Source: Rickettsiaceae bacterium | Lineage (GTDB): Bacteria > Pseudomonadota > Alphaproteobacteria > Rickettsiales > Rickettsiaceae | Assembly: GCA_023301685.1 (NCBI GenBank) | Contig: JALZUG010000034.1 | Location: 1 to 64,000 of the forward strand | Direction of reading: 5' to 3' | Length of the DNA: 64,000 nt | Shown here: positions 1-10,101 of the stretch, in pieces | How positions within the stretch are numbered: the stretch's first letter is position 1 | Layout: each line of letters opens with the position of its first letter | Program-made: the position numbers and the translations under genes | The notes under the pieces: generated by a model | Database searches by the model: none | What the model saw: only the letters and a program-made list of their open reading frames with translations | What the model was told of the DNA's origin: nothing

Positions 1-335
1 GGGTATTATTTTTTGACATAATTGTAACTTATATTTTTTATAATTAGTTAAATTATATTAATATTTATGCAAGTTGTCAAGAATTAGTATGGCTAGCTGA
101 TCTGTAATATAGCTAAATTTAGTTTATACAACTGATAGAAAAACTGTAAAAAATTAAAAAAACATGTGAAAAATAAATTTGAATTCGCATTCTTAAAAGA
201 TTAGTTAGTATTGTTTGATTTTTTTTATATTAAAAAGTAAAAAATTAAAGCACAACGAGACAAGAAATAGCCATAGTTAATATCTTATGCTAAACTATAG
301 TCTTTAAGTAACAAATGCAGATAGAGCGTATTTAA
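1..335. other. AT-rich intergenic stretch at window start
   Basis: I find no convincing gene here. Every ATG-led frame I followed closes quickly. A TTGACA lies at 13-18 and a TATAAT at 39-44, but the 20-base gap is too long for a normal sigma-70 promoter. The part before 336 is presumably the leader of the protease gene. Confidence 0.5.
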
Positions 336-944
336 GTGGATCAACTCGATTTCGGCACCATAATGCAGGTATTATTTTTTGCAATCCTGCTATGGTTCAT
401 TACTAGATCTTTTTTCTCAAGAAAATCTGATGGAAGCAACTCATCAAATATTCTAATATGGCTGCTCATATTTGTAATCTTAATCGTCGTGTATGCCTTT
501 AGATTTGAACTAGATACACTAAAAGACAGAGTACTTGCCGTACTTATCCCTTCGTATAGCTGGACAAATGACGATGGACAACTAGTAATAGCCAGGCATA
601 AAAACGGACATTTCTATCTTAATGCATACGGAAAACATAACCAGAAGATTCACTTCCTTGTTGATACAGGAGCTTCTGACATTGCACTTACTAAAATAGA
701 TGCTAAAAAACTAGGATTTGATTTATCAAAACTAAGGTACACCCGTCAGTATAACACAGCAAATGGAATAAGTGCTGCAGCACCTGTACGCATTCCACAA
801 CTAACCATTGGTAAAAAAACCTTCTACAATATCGAAGGCCATGTCACATCTGGCGAACTTGATATTTCATTACTTGGAATGAGTTTAATTGAAGATTTTA
901 AAGACTTCAAAATCACCCAAGATATGTTAATTCTCAGCTACTAA
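336..944 (+). CDS. Membrane-anchored clan AA (retropepsin-like) aspartic protease
   Basis: 202 residues. Two hydrophobic segments (about residues 11-24 and 39-54) are followed by a soluble domain with the aspartyl protease signature LVDTGAS, catalytic Asp near residue 110. A hydrophobic stretch near the end (ISLLGMSLIEDF) matches the second conserved block of the single-domain family often named TIGR02281, in which two chains form one active site. The protease domain should sit outside the cytoplasm; its substrate is unknown. The start is GTG at 336; an in-frame ATG lies at 363. A partly deleted second copy of the 3' half lies downstream of the next gene (1942-2208), so this gene was part of a tandem duplication. 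Family is well supported; role is not. Confidence 0.8.
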   Translation: MDQLDFGTIMQVLFFAILLWFITRSFFSRKSDGSNSSNILIWLLIFVILIVVYAFRFELDTLKDRVLAVLIPSYSWTNDDGQLVIARHKNGHFYLNAYGKHNQKIHFLVDTGASDIALTKIDAKKLGFDLSKLRYTRQYNTANGISAAAPVRIPQLTIGKKTFYNIEGHVTSGELDISLLGMSLIEDFKDFKITQDMLILSY

Positions 945-1060
945 CTATTGTTTTATACACACAATATCACTAATAGATCTTATTATATTCTGTTTTAAGC
1001 AAGAAAGATCTGTACTTAAAAAAACATTTTCACATACACTTATTAGTATATTAACAAAAA

Positions 1061-1066
1061 AGGAGG
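1061..1066 (+). promoter_or_regulatory. Strong ribosome binding site for the 1073 gene
   Basis: AGGAGG lies six bases before the ATG at 1073. It is a full Shine-Dalgarno match, rare in this window, and suggests high translation. The paralogue at 2343 has the weaker AAGAGGA at the same place. Confidence 0.75.
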
Positions 1067-1072
1067 ATATTT

Positions 1073-1882
1073 ATGAGTTTATCAAAAGCAGACGCAGCAC
1101 AGCAACTAACGGATATAATGACAGAAGCTGGAGTTGATGTTGATGCTACTAATATTAGTGCAATAATAAACGAGCAACTTACTCACAAAGTTATTATTTT
1201 GGGAAAGAGCGAAAAACGACATGAAATGATGTGCGATCAAGTTAAAGTTTCTATTGAAGGAATAATTGACAAACACAAAGAAAAATTGGGTCCGCATACT
1301 GAGAAACTTTGTGAAATCATAGAGAATACGGCTCCCACACCCGAAGCTAAACAAGCGCTTCAAACAGCTTTTGCATCTACAAAAGCACAATATATGGAAA
1401 AAGCAAAAGCGAAGAATTTCGAAGAATCACTAGATTTAGTCCAAGAAACTGTAACAAAATTTGGCCAAAGCCAGTCAGTTAGAAATCTCATGGGTGATGC
1501 CAATGCTGATAAGATGGCAGACATGTCACAAAAAATGGATGATCGCCTTAAGGGAGTTACCGACCAAAGTAAACGAGCCGACATACTTGTTGAAGAGATA
1601 GGTAAAATGAATAAATTTGTAGAAAATGCCGAAAAGCAAGCTAGTAAAGGTAAATTTGGTAAAATTATGAATGTTCTAAAATCTGCATTAAAAGTTATTG
1701 GAACATTGGGTTTAAGCAAGAGTGCTAAATTAGAATTTTCTGCTGCAAAATTTGCAATGGACAATAAGAATGCAGAAAAAATTAAAGCTGCTGCAAAAGC
1801 AGTGTCCGGAGGACTTGAGAAATCAGCTCAAGCTGCAACAAATGCTAAGAAAATAAATTCAAACAAGGGAATGAGTAGATAA
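1073..1882 (+). CDS. Unknown helical protein, copy A of a tandem pair
   Basis: 269 residues; I recognise no family. It is rich in Lys, Glu and Ala, looks almost wholly alpha-helical, and has no signal peptide. The block at about residues 182-227 is nearly identical in the paralogue at 2343 and includes an amphipathic or hydrophobic stretch (IMNVLKSALKVIGTLGL) flanked by lysines, which could touch membranes. The tail ends in a basic SNKGMSR. A basic flexible C-terminus is common in type IV secretion substrates of Rickettsiales, so a secreted effector is possible, but no direct signal proves it. The start is fixed by a perfect AGGAGG. An apparent antisense frame within it is a by-product of codon bias. 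Confidence 0.85.
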   Translation: MSLSKADAAQQLTDIMTEAGVDVDATNISAIINEQLTHKVIILGKSEKRHEMMCDQVKVSIEGIIDKHKEKLGPHTEKLCEIIENTAPTPEAKQALQTAFASTKAQYMEKAKAKNFEESLDLVQETVTKFGQSQSVRNLMGDANADKMADMSQKMDDRLKGVTDQSKRADILVEEIGKMNKFVENAEKQASKGKFGKIMNVLKSALKVIGTLGLSKSAKLEFSAAKFAMDNKNAEKIKAAAKAVSGGLEKSAQAATNAKKINSNKGMSR

Positions 1883-1941
1883 CTACTCGTTCTCAATTTA
1901 CTAATATTCAAGATCTGCACAAAAGAGTACAAGCTTTGTTG

Positions 1942-2208
1942 CAGCATAAATTGAGTTTGAGCAGTGCTTATGGAAAACATAATCGAAAGATTATATTTTC
2001 TTTAAGTGCTGTTTTGTTTTTTTTAATTAGCACTGACAATATTAACGCCATAAAACTAAGCCTGAATAAAACTACCAAAAATGCTACGGAGTTAACTATA
2101 AATAGAAAACTTAACCCATTACACCAAAATTTCTTCGTATTTTATATTCTTTAATAACTTAACAAATGTCTTAAAATCACTCAAGATACACTAATTCTAT
2201 ACCGCTAA
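1942..2208 (+). pseudogene. Decayed duplicate of the aspartic protease 3' half
   Basis: A frame at 1936-2154 encodes AYGKHNRKI, matching AYGKHNQKI of the protease at 336, but the catalytic DTGAS that should follow is gone and the sequence is shortened. Further on, CTTAAAATCACTCAAGATA parallels CTTCAAAATCACCCAAGATA near the protease stop, and the remnant stop (2206-2208) sits where the intact gene ends. The remnant has lost its 5' half and about 50-60 bases of the middle. It could in principle make a 72-residue peptide with one hydrophobic stretch, but I read it as debris of the duplication. Confidence 0.75.
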
Positions 2209-3206
2209 ATATTGCTTTAAATACACAATATTACTTATAGAACTTATTATATTCTGTTGATAAAACAAAAGAACTGTACTTAAAAAAACATTTACACCTA
2301 AACTTATTCTTATAAAGTATATTAACATACAAGAGGATATTTATGAGTTTATCAAAAGCAGACGCAGCAGAACAACTAAGAGAGGCAATAACAAAGGCTG
2401 GAGTTGAAATTACATCTGATATTGATTCAATAATAAACGAGCAACTTACTCAAAAAGTTGTAATTTTGGGAAAGAGAGAAAGTCGACATGAAATGATGTG
2501 CGATCAAGTTAAAGTTTCTCTTGAAAGAATAATTGAAGATAATAAGGAAAAATTAGGCCTGCATACTGAGAAACTTTGTGAAATCATAGAGAATACAGCA
2601 CCCACACCCGAAGCTAAACAAGCACTTCAAACAGCGTTAGCACCTACAAAAGCTAAATACTTACCAAAAGAGAAAATAAAAACTTTAGAAGAAGCACTAG
2701 ACATGGTTCAAGATGTTGTATCAGGCCTTGGTACAAGCGAAGCAGTCAGAGGAGTAATGGGTGATGCTAATGCCGAAATACTAGGCGATATGACAAAGAA
2801 AATGAATGATCAACTGGAGAGACTTGACCAAACATCAAAACAACATAATAGTACGGAAACTACTATTAACAGCGAGAAGTCTTCAATACTTCTTAACAAC
2901 ATAGGTAAAATGCAGAAATTTGTAGAAAATGCTGAAAAACAAGCTAGCAAAGGTAAGTTTGGCAGAATCATGAATGTTCTAAAATCTGCATTAAAAGTTA
3001 TAGGAACTTTGGGTCTAAGCAAAAAAGCTAAGTTAGAATTTTCTGCTGCAAAATTTATGTTGGATAATAAAAATGCAGAAAAAATTAAAGATAAAACAAA
3101 AATAATGTCAAACATATTGGAAAAATCAGGCAAAGCTACAAGTAATATTAAAAAAGCAAATCTAAGAAATAGAAGAGCGAATTCAAACAAGGGTATGGGT
3201 AGATAA
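1955..3206 (+). repeat. Tandem duplication, copy B
   Basis: Second copy of the unit described for 640-1882: protease remnant, conserved spacer and paralogous gene. The gene part stayed open while the protease part decayed, which implies selection on the downstream gene only. Confidence 0.78.
2343..3206 (+). CDS. Unknown helical protein, copy B of a tandem pair
   Basis: 287 residues, paralogue of the 1073 product. The first 12 residues are almost identical, and so are HEMMCDQVKVS and HTEKLCEIIENTAPTPEAKQ. The shared C-terminal block reads FVENAEKQASKGKFG onward. The main difference is an insertion of roughly 15 residues around residue 165-180 (Ser/Thr/Asn-rich) and a longer basic tail ending in RRANSNKGMGR. 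No known domain, signal peptide or clear membrane span. Divergence with retained frame suggests both copies are in use, possibly with different targets. Any effector role is inference from the basic tail and the accessory setting. Confidence 0.85.
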   Translation: MSLSKADAAEQLREAITKAGVEITSDIDSIINEQLTQKVVILGKRESRHEMMCDQVKVSLERIIEDNKEKLGLHTEKLCEIIENTAPTPEAKQALQTALAPTKAKYLPKEKIKTLEEALDMVQDVVSGLGTSEAVRGVMGDANAEILGDMTKKMNDQLERLDQTSKQHNSTETTINSEKSSILLNNIGKMQKFVENAEKQASKGKFGRIMNVLKSALKVIGTLGLSKKAKLEFSAAKFMLDNKNAEKIKDKTKIMSNILEKSGKATSNIKKANLRNRRANSNKGMGR

Positions 3207-3285
3207 AGCCAAACATTATAAGGCATTTACCATTGATAGCTGCTATAGAGAAAATTCCCAGACTGTTGTATAAAATCGGCAGCTA

Positions 3286-4173
3286 CTAAAACATTATCAA
3301 AGTTAGGAAAATACCAAAGAGATACATTATTGAATACCAAAATAGCTTTTTCGCCCTAGCCAAATTATCATCTCTAAAAAGAAGTATTGAGTACACTAGA
3401 AATATAGCTCCTAAGATTGAGGAAACAACCAGATACACTATCCCAGCCATACCAAGAAAATATGGCATAGCACAGGTTATTAGCATTAAAATAGTATAGA
3501 AAAGCATCTGCTTCTTAGTATATAGGCTCCCCTTTATCACAGGCATCATAGGAACACTACAATCCTTATAGTCTTGAACTCTAAATAAAGCCAGCGCCCA
3601 TGAATGTGGAGGCGTCCACATAAAAATTATAGCAAATAAAGTAACTGGCTCCCAAGACACATTATTAGTAACAGCAGCCCAGCCAATCATTGGAGGAAGA
3701 GCACCTGCAGCACCACCAATTACCACATTTTGTATCGATGACCTTTTAAGCCAGATTGTATATATAAATACATAATATAGAATGGTTGCTGCTAGTAATA
3801 TTGATGACATAATATTTACACATAATGCCATAAGCAAAACAGAGATCACTCCCGTTACAATACCAAAACCCAGAGCTTCATCAGGATTTATTGCACCTGT
3901 CACTATTGGACGCTTTTGTGTTCTCTTCATAATGCTGTCAATATCTCGATCATACCACATATTAATTGCAGCAGCAGAACCTGCTCCAATAGATATTAGC
4001 AAAATCGCTGCAAAAGCAATTACCGGATGTATAGTACCAGGAGCTAGGTGCACACCGCAATAGCCGGTAAATACTACCAAAGACATAACTCTTGGCTTCA
4101 TCAACATAAAATAATCTTTTACTGATGGCCCAGAATCTAGCGCTATTGAATTTACCGATATTGCTTTTGTCAT
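3286..4173 (-). CDS. ctaB: Protoheme IX farnesyltransferase (heme O synthase)
   Basis: 295 residues of the UbiA prenyltransferase family. It transfers a farnesyl group to heme b to make heme O, the precursor of heme A for the oxidase encoded just upstream. Visible motifs are the prenyl-diphosphate site around residue 70 ([15 protein letters not shown]) and the second Asp-containing loop ([15 protein letters not shown]), with about eight or nine membrane helices. The start lies directly after the ctaD stop, so the two are translationally linked. In many alphaproteobacteria ctaG and coxC follow ctaB; here the next genes belong to an unrelated convergent unit. Confidence 0.97.
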   Translation of the reverse strand: MTKAISVNSIALDSGPSVKDYFMLMKPRVMSLVVFTGYCGVHLAPGTIHPVIAFAAILLISIGAGSAAAINMWYDRDIDSIMKRTQKRPIVTGAINPDEALGFGIVTGVISVLLMALCVNIMSSILLAATILYYVFIYTIWLKRSSIQNVVIGGAAGALPPMIGWAAVTNNVSWEPVTLFAIIFMWTPPHSWALALFRVQDYKDCSVPMMPVIKGSLYTKKQMLFYTILMLITCAMPYFLGMAGIVYLVVSSILGAIFLVYSILLFRDDNLARAKKLFWYSIMYLFGIFLTLIMF

Positions 4174-5763
<1,590 letters not shown>

Positions 5764-5770
5764 TTATTAT

Positions 5771-6577
5771 TTAATTATTTTGTGCATAAATGAGTTTATT
5801 CGAATTTGACGCAAACTTCTCTTTTGCTTGCTTAACCCATTCTTCAAATTTCTCTTTTGTTACAACCTCAATAGCAATTGGCATAAACCCATGATTCACA
5901 CCGCAAATTTCAGAGCATTGCCCATAATAGACGCCTAATTTATCTATTCTAGTCCAAGCTTCGTTTGTCCGACCAGGAACCGCATCTGTCTTAAGCCCAA
6001 GTGCAGGAACTGCGAAACTATGTATAACATCTGCTGCAGTGATTAAGAATTTAATAGTTGCACCTTGCGGGACAACAATTCTATTGTCAACTTCCAGAAG
6101 CCTTATTTGACCGGGTTTTAGGTCAGCATCTTGAATCATGTAGCTATCAAAAGTGATATTATCATGATCTGGATATTCATAAGTCCAAAACCATTGTGAT
6201 CCAACAACTTTAACAGTCATATCAGCTGGAGGCGTATGTTCTGCAAGTTTCAGCAACCTGAAAGATGGTATTGCAATTACTACAAGCAGAATAATTGGTA
6301 TTACTGTCCATATTACTTCAATGGTCACATTATGAGTAAATTTTGCAGGTATAGGATTAACTTTAGCATTAAAACGGATAATAACGTATATTATTAAAAA
6401 TAATACAAATAGTACTATTGCCCCTGTCAGAACTAGCAGGAAATTATGAAAACTATGCAGTTCCTGCATAATAGGACTTGCCGCTTCCTGAAAATCCATC
6501 TGCCAAGGGACTGGCTTTGAAGCAAAGCATGTATTGCTGATAATTAAAGTTAGTACTGCAGTAAATAATTTTTTCAT
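5771..6577 (-). CDS. coxB: Cytochrome c oxidase subunit II
   Basis: 268 residues. It receives electrons from cytochrome c at the CuA centre. An N-terminal signal sequence (about residues 1-19) is followed by two membrane helices (about 46-68 and 86-106) and a periplasmic cupredoxin domain. CuA ligands are intact: His186, Cys221, Glu223, Cys225, His229 and Met232 (GQCSEICGVNHGFM). The aromatic electron-entry patch SQWFWTYEYPD is conserved. First gene of the coxB-ctaD-ctaB unit; 186 bases separate it from the upstream IalB-like gene. Confidence 0.98.
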   Translation of the reverse strand: MKKLFTAVLTLIISNTCFASKPVPWQMDFQEAASPIMQELHSFHNFLLVLTGAIVLFVLFLIIYVIIRFNAKVNPIPAKFTHNVTIEVIWTVIPIILLVVIAIPSFRLLKLAEHTPPADMTVKVVGSQWFWTYEYPDHDNITFDSYMIQDADLKPGQIRLLEVDNRIVVPQGATIKFLITAADVIHSFAVPALGLKTDAVPGRTNEAWTRIDKLGVYYGQCSEICGVNHGFMPIAIEVVTKEKFEEWVKQAKEKFASNSNKLIYAQNN

Positions 6578-6763
6578 ACAAATCTACGTAAAAATTTTAA
6601 ATATAGCTAAGTTTTAAAATCAGTGGACTTAAACATAAAGCTAGGGAAATAATACTATTTTTTTACAAATTATTCCAAAGAAATAACCTTCTCTGAGTAA
6701 AATTAAATGCCTTATTTGTATGATTTGCAATACATTATAGATATATACACAAGTATCTTTGAA

Positions 6764-7309
6764 CTACTTGATATATTTCAGGCCCTTTTCTATACCTTTG
6801 ATAGAAATAGGTAGAGTAAGTTGCTTTCCTTCTAAATTCATAAATGCTACAGAATTCTCTTTTGTAGAAGTTAAAGTTTTCAAATCTGCATCTGAAATTG
6901 AAGCAACTGCCTGACAACCAGCCTGCGTGCATGTTGTATATTTACCTGGGGCAATCAGTTTCTTTGAACTTATTATTGATGTTCCAGCCTCAAGTCTTAC
7001 ACCAAGTGGTAGCGTTTGTATCATTTTCAGCGCTTTTTCAGGTCCAAAATATCCAACTTGAAATAGGGCTATAGGTTGTTGCTTATCATCTTGAGTCAAA
7101 TTTAGCTGCTGAGACAATAAACAAACTTCAGGGGTTTTTGTCTCTTTATTTCCAGGAGTACATGAAACAACCCAATCATCAAACTTCTTCCCGTCCTTTT
7201 TTGCAGCTGTTGCAATATTGAATTTTGACAGGCCAAAAATTATAGTAACAATAACTAAACCTAAAATTACAAACGAAACTTGTTTAATATTTATATTCAT
7301 GGAGTGCAC
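6764..7309 (-). CDS. IalB-family (invasion-associated locus B) protein
   Basis: About 180 residues. An N-terminal hydrophobic segment (about residues 9-26) acts as signal peptide or anchor and is followed by the IalB-type domain: FDDWVVSCTP near the start, a central QQ..L pattern and paired cysteines (TTCTQAGCQA). The family is common in alphaproteobacteria; it is named after a Bartonella erythrocyte-invasion protein, but most members are uncharacterised periplasmic proteins. The first codon at 7309 gives MHSMNINIK; the ATG three codons later is equally possible. It lies between tRNA-Val and the cox genes, same strand. Family call is good; an invasion role is not shown. Confidence 0.75.
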   Translation of the reverse strand: MHSMNINIKQVSFVILGLVIVTIIFGLSKFNIATAAKKDGKKFDDWVVSCTPGNKETKTPEVCLLSQQLNLTQDDKQQPIALFQVGYFGPEKALKMIQTLPLGVRLEAGTSIISSKKLIAPGKYTTCTQAGCQAVASISDADLKTLTSTKENSVAFMNLEGKQLTLPISIKGIEKGLKYIK

Positions 7310-7330
7310 ACTAAATTATGAATTAATCGA

Positions 7331-7406
7331 TGGTGGGCGATGACAGATTCGAACTGCCGACCGTCTCGGTGTAAACGAGATGCTCTACCAGCTGAGCTAA
7401 TCGCCC
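7331..7406 (-). tRNA. tRNA-Val (anticodon UAC)
   Basis: 76 bases including an encoded CCA. Read on the minus strand it begins GGGCGATTAGCTCAGCTGG. The acceptor stem GGGCGAT pairs with ATCGCCC, the anticodon stem TCTCG/CGAGA encloses loop TTTACAC, and the T arm has CAGTTCGAACTG. Position 34-36 is TAC, giving valine. Confidence 0.97.
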
Positions 7407-7546
7407 GACCAAGAGGAATATGCACTAATTTTCAAAAAGAATCAAGTCTTTTGTTGGAATATAATTGATTCAGTTGATTTTTACTATATCTTATTTAACT
7501 GCTGAGTGTTTGCTAAAACCTGGAAAAAATAAAAGAATAGTTGTTG

Positions 7547-9301
7547 ATGAAAAAAATATTTAAGTTTTTTGAAACTCTAGTAGAACACAAAATTTCGCTT
7601 AAAGAATTGTATTTTTCTTTAACAAGTTGGTTTGTTTTACTTGTTACTTTCCTAGGCTTTGCTACAAAATTTCACACTAGCTTATGGATTGCTAACATAA
7701 TAATTGCTCTTTGTGTTTATTTAGTAATTATATTAATCACCAATCGCATTCTTCTATCTGGATTTTTGACACTGCTTCTAGCAGTTTCTTTTGACTATAT
7801 TAAGCTTATAAAATGGCAATTCTTGATGCAAGAACTCTCTGCTGCAGATGCCTTTATGCTTAATTTACTAATCAACCATGGCTTGCTACGTTTGATATAT
7901 GAATATGCGACAAAAGAAATTTATTTGATCATTTTACTCCTACTTATTAACTTTATGTTATTATGGAATAAATTTGATACTTTACTTGACAAAAAAAGAC
8001 TAGGTCCTAAGAATTTTTATGCTTTAAGACTAGTATCATTTGGAGTTGCTGTTCTTTTAGCATCAAAATTATTTGACATAGCACTTGATAAAAAATCATA
8101 TTTTTACTTGGCGATTGAGTCAACTAAAGCTCAAACAAAACACTACCCACGCAAAGCATATGGACCTTTTGCAGATATATTATTTACTGTACAAGATATT
8201 TATATAGAACCAAAGGTTGGCAAGATTGATTCTAGTTTAATTACCGACAAAGCTTCAAAAATAGATACTAAAATTATAAATGATCGAAGCGAAATGCCGG
8301 ATATTATTGTGATTTTAAATGAATCAACTTTCAACCCAAGTAAGCTTGATTATGATTTTGCAGATAAGCTTAAATTTAGCTATTTCCAAGATGGGAAATA
8401 TACAAAATATAGCGGCATAATGAATGTCAACACCTTTGGTGGAAGCTCATGGATTAGTGAATATGAAATTAATACTGGCATTCCACATAAATCCTTTGCA
8501 GGACCAGGATATATGCCATTTATTACGCTAGTACCACTCACAAATAATTCTATAATGTCATATTTACGATCAATTGGCTATAGAGCTGAGGTACTCTACC
8601 CAGTAGACAAAAATTTCTCATTAGCTGAAGAAGCTTATACTAAGCTTGGATCACATAATATCACTGATATTTACGAATTCGGATTTGAACCTGAAAGCTG
8701 GGGGCACATACCAGATACGATGATTGCTGATATGATTATTGATGCACTTGATAAGGACCCAGAAAAGCCTAAATATATATTTGCATCAACGATGCTAAAT
8801 CATGGACCTCATTCAAGCTTTTTCCCAGATGAAATTGGTTGTAGCCGTGCAATGAACGATCAGCTATGTTCCAAACTTAATGACTATATCTCGCGCTTGC
8901 GAATGACGAACGAAGATCAATTGGACTTAATTGAAAAACTAATGCGCCGTAAGAAAAAAACTATTATTGTGAATTTTGGTGATCATTTACCTTCGTTTGA
9001 AGGATTTTCTACTCAACTTAGATTCACACGTGACATTAAGGATTATTATAAAACTTTCTACCATGTGAATGCTAATTTTGATATTAAAGATAAAAGTAAA
9101 TACCCTTCTCTGGATATTGCATTTATCCCAGGTTTAGTTCTTGATATGGCAGAGCTAAACGGAGATATATTCTATAAAGCCAACTCTATTATGCGCAAAA
9201 AATGTAGAGGCATTATGTCTTCATGCCACGATCAGAATGAAGATATTGATAACATGCTTGAGAGCTATAAAAGCTTGATAGTACAGCAACTTGGATTTTA
9301 A
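7547..9301 (+). CDS. Membrane sulfatase-fold transferase, LTA synthase / OpgB-like
   Basis: About 584 residues. Four or five N-terminal membrane helices (to about residue 180) precede a periplasmic alkaline-phosphatase-superfamily domain. Family marks are the metal-site start (VILNESTFNP near 258-267), the nucleophile region FGGSSWISEYEINTG near 300, and FGDHLPS near 480. Relatives move glycerol-phosphate, phosphoethanolamine or similar groups onto envelope glycans or lipids. The usual nucleophilic Thr is read here as Ser (GGSSW). In a Gram-negative cell the likely acceptor is LPS, periplasmic glucan or a related glycan, not teichoic acid. I chose ATG at 7547; two in-frame TTG codons lie just before it. 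Stands alone between tRNA-Val and a convergent gene. Confidence 0.82.
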   Translation: MKKIFKFFETLVEHKISLKELYFSLTSWFVLLVTFLGFATKFHTSLWIANIIIALCVYLVIILITNRILLSGFLTLLLAVSFDYIKLIKWQFLMQELSAADAFMLNLLINHGLLRLIYEYATKEIYLIILLLLINFMLLWNKFDTLLDKKRLGPKNFYALRLVSFGVAVLLASKLFDIALDKKSYFYLAIESTKAQTKHYPRKAYGPFADILFTVQDIYIEPKVGKIDSSLITDKASKIDTKIINDRSEMPDIIVILNESTFNPSKLDYDFADKLKFSYFQDGKYTKYSGIMNVNTFGGSSWISEYEINTGIPHKSFAGPGYMPFITLVPLTNNSIMSYLRSIGYRAEVLYPVDKNFSLAEEAYTKLGSHNITDIYEFGFEPESWGHIPDTMIADMIIDALDKDPEKPKYIFASTMLNHGPHSSFFPDEIGCSRAMNDQLCSKLNDYISRLRMTNEDQLDLIEKLMRRKKKTIIVNFGDHLPSFEGFSTQLRFTRDIKDYYKTFYHVNANFDIKDKSKYPSLDIAFIPGLVLDMAELNGDIFYKANSIMRKKCRGIMSSCHDQNEDIDNMLESYKSLIVQQLGF

Positions 9302-9514
9302 TAATATATAATGAATTGTGGATAAGAAAGGCCTGGATTGCAGACTTATTCGATGTCTAAAACACTTTCACGCATTCTAGTTCAGATGGAAACTCATTTA
9401 ATTTAACCTATAGGAATAAGTAATTAATATCACACTTATATCCATGGAATGATCAACTTGCTTAAACCAAATTAGCGTTTATAAAATATTAGAATCTAAG
9501 TATAGCTAATCAAA

Positions 9515-10087
9515 CTAAACAATCTTACAAACTCTATCAAATTCCCATCTAGGTAATCTTGAGTGCTCATTTACGCCATCTGCATAACCTAGATTGCATA
9601 TAAAATTAATTTTAAAGCTAGTGCCAGCAAAAAACTCCCTTTCAATTGACTCATTATCAAACCCAGACATAGGACCGCAATCCAACCCAACTCCTCTAGC
9701 CGCAAGCATAAAATAAGCAGCTTGTAGTGTAGAATTTCTAACAGCAGTATCCAGCGCAACTTCACCAGAGGATGCAAAAAATTTAATCAAATCAGGAGCA
9801 ACTGGATTAATCTCCTCCATATCTTCATAAAACTTCTCATCATACGCAAAAAGAGCAGTTACTGGTGCAGATTTAGTTTTTTCAATATTACCTTCCATCA
9901 GGCATTTATACAGCTTATTCTTCTCTGCCTCGCTTTGCACAAACACAATTCTGAGCGGGCACGAATTACCAGATGTTGGACCTAATTTAGCCAAATCATG
10001 AATCTTAACCAATAAATTCTTATCAATTGGATCACTTAAAAATTTGCTACAAGTTCTGTCATGAAAAATTTCATCAATATTACGCAT
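9515..10087 (-). CDS. Nitroreductase-family protein, RutE/HadB-like (malonic semialdehyde reductase type)
   Basis: 190 residues, typical length for RutE. Family marks are RTCSKFLSDPID near the N-terminus, the FMN-binding LGPTSGNSCPLRIVFV (residues about 36-51), SAPVTALFAYD and AARGVGLDCGPMSGFDN. FMN-dependent NAD(P)H oxidoreductase, cytoplasmic. RutE itself reduces malonic semialdehyde in uracil breakdown, but no other rut gene is near, so the physiological substrate is open. It is the last gene of the trmJ-hscB-hscA-fdx-DUF2125 run, 14 bases after its neighbour. Confidence 0.82.
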   Translation of the reverse strand: MRNIDEIFHDRTCSKFLSDPIDKNLLVKIHDLAKLGPTSGNSCPLRIVFVQSEAEKNKLYKCLMEGNIEKTKSAPVTALFAYDEKFYEDMEEINPVAPDLIKFFASSGEVALDTAVRNSTLQAAYFMLAARGVGLDCGPMSGFDNESIEREFFAGTSFKINFICNLGYADGVNEHSRLPRWEFDRVCKIV

Positions 10088-10101
10088 ATAAATTACCTCT
10101 T

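Larger units (their letters stand above)
640..1882 (+). repeat. Tandem duplication, copy A (3' part of protease plus helical protein)
   Basis: The 3' part of the protease gene, the spacer and the downstream gene recur at about 1955-3206. The spacers align clearly: both contain TTATTATATTCTGTT, then GTACTTAAAAAAACATTT, then a ribosome site directly before ATGAGTTTATCAAAAGCAG. The left limit of the duplication was judged by eye. Confidence 0.8.

Noticed and set aside
13-44. Promoter TTGACA...TATAAT at the window start
   Set aside because: The spacer is 20 bases, too long, and no gene follows within 250 bases.
1360-1764. 134-codon open frame antisense to the helical protein at 1073
   Set aside because: Paralogue 2343 shows a similar shadow; the sense frames are conserved between the copies and have good ribosome sites.
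3237-3285. Terminator hairpin between the duplicated locus and ctaB
   Set aside because: The TAGCTGC/GCAGCTA stem has a 35-base loop and no T-run; it is likely chance.
6735-6932. Short minus-strand frame overlapping the end of the IalB-like gene
   Set aside because: It overlaps a well-supported gene in another frame and has no recognisable features.
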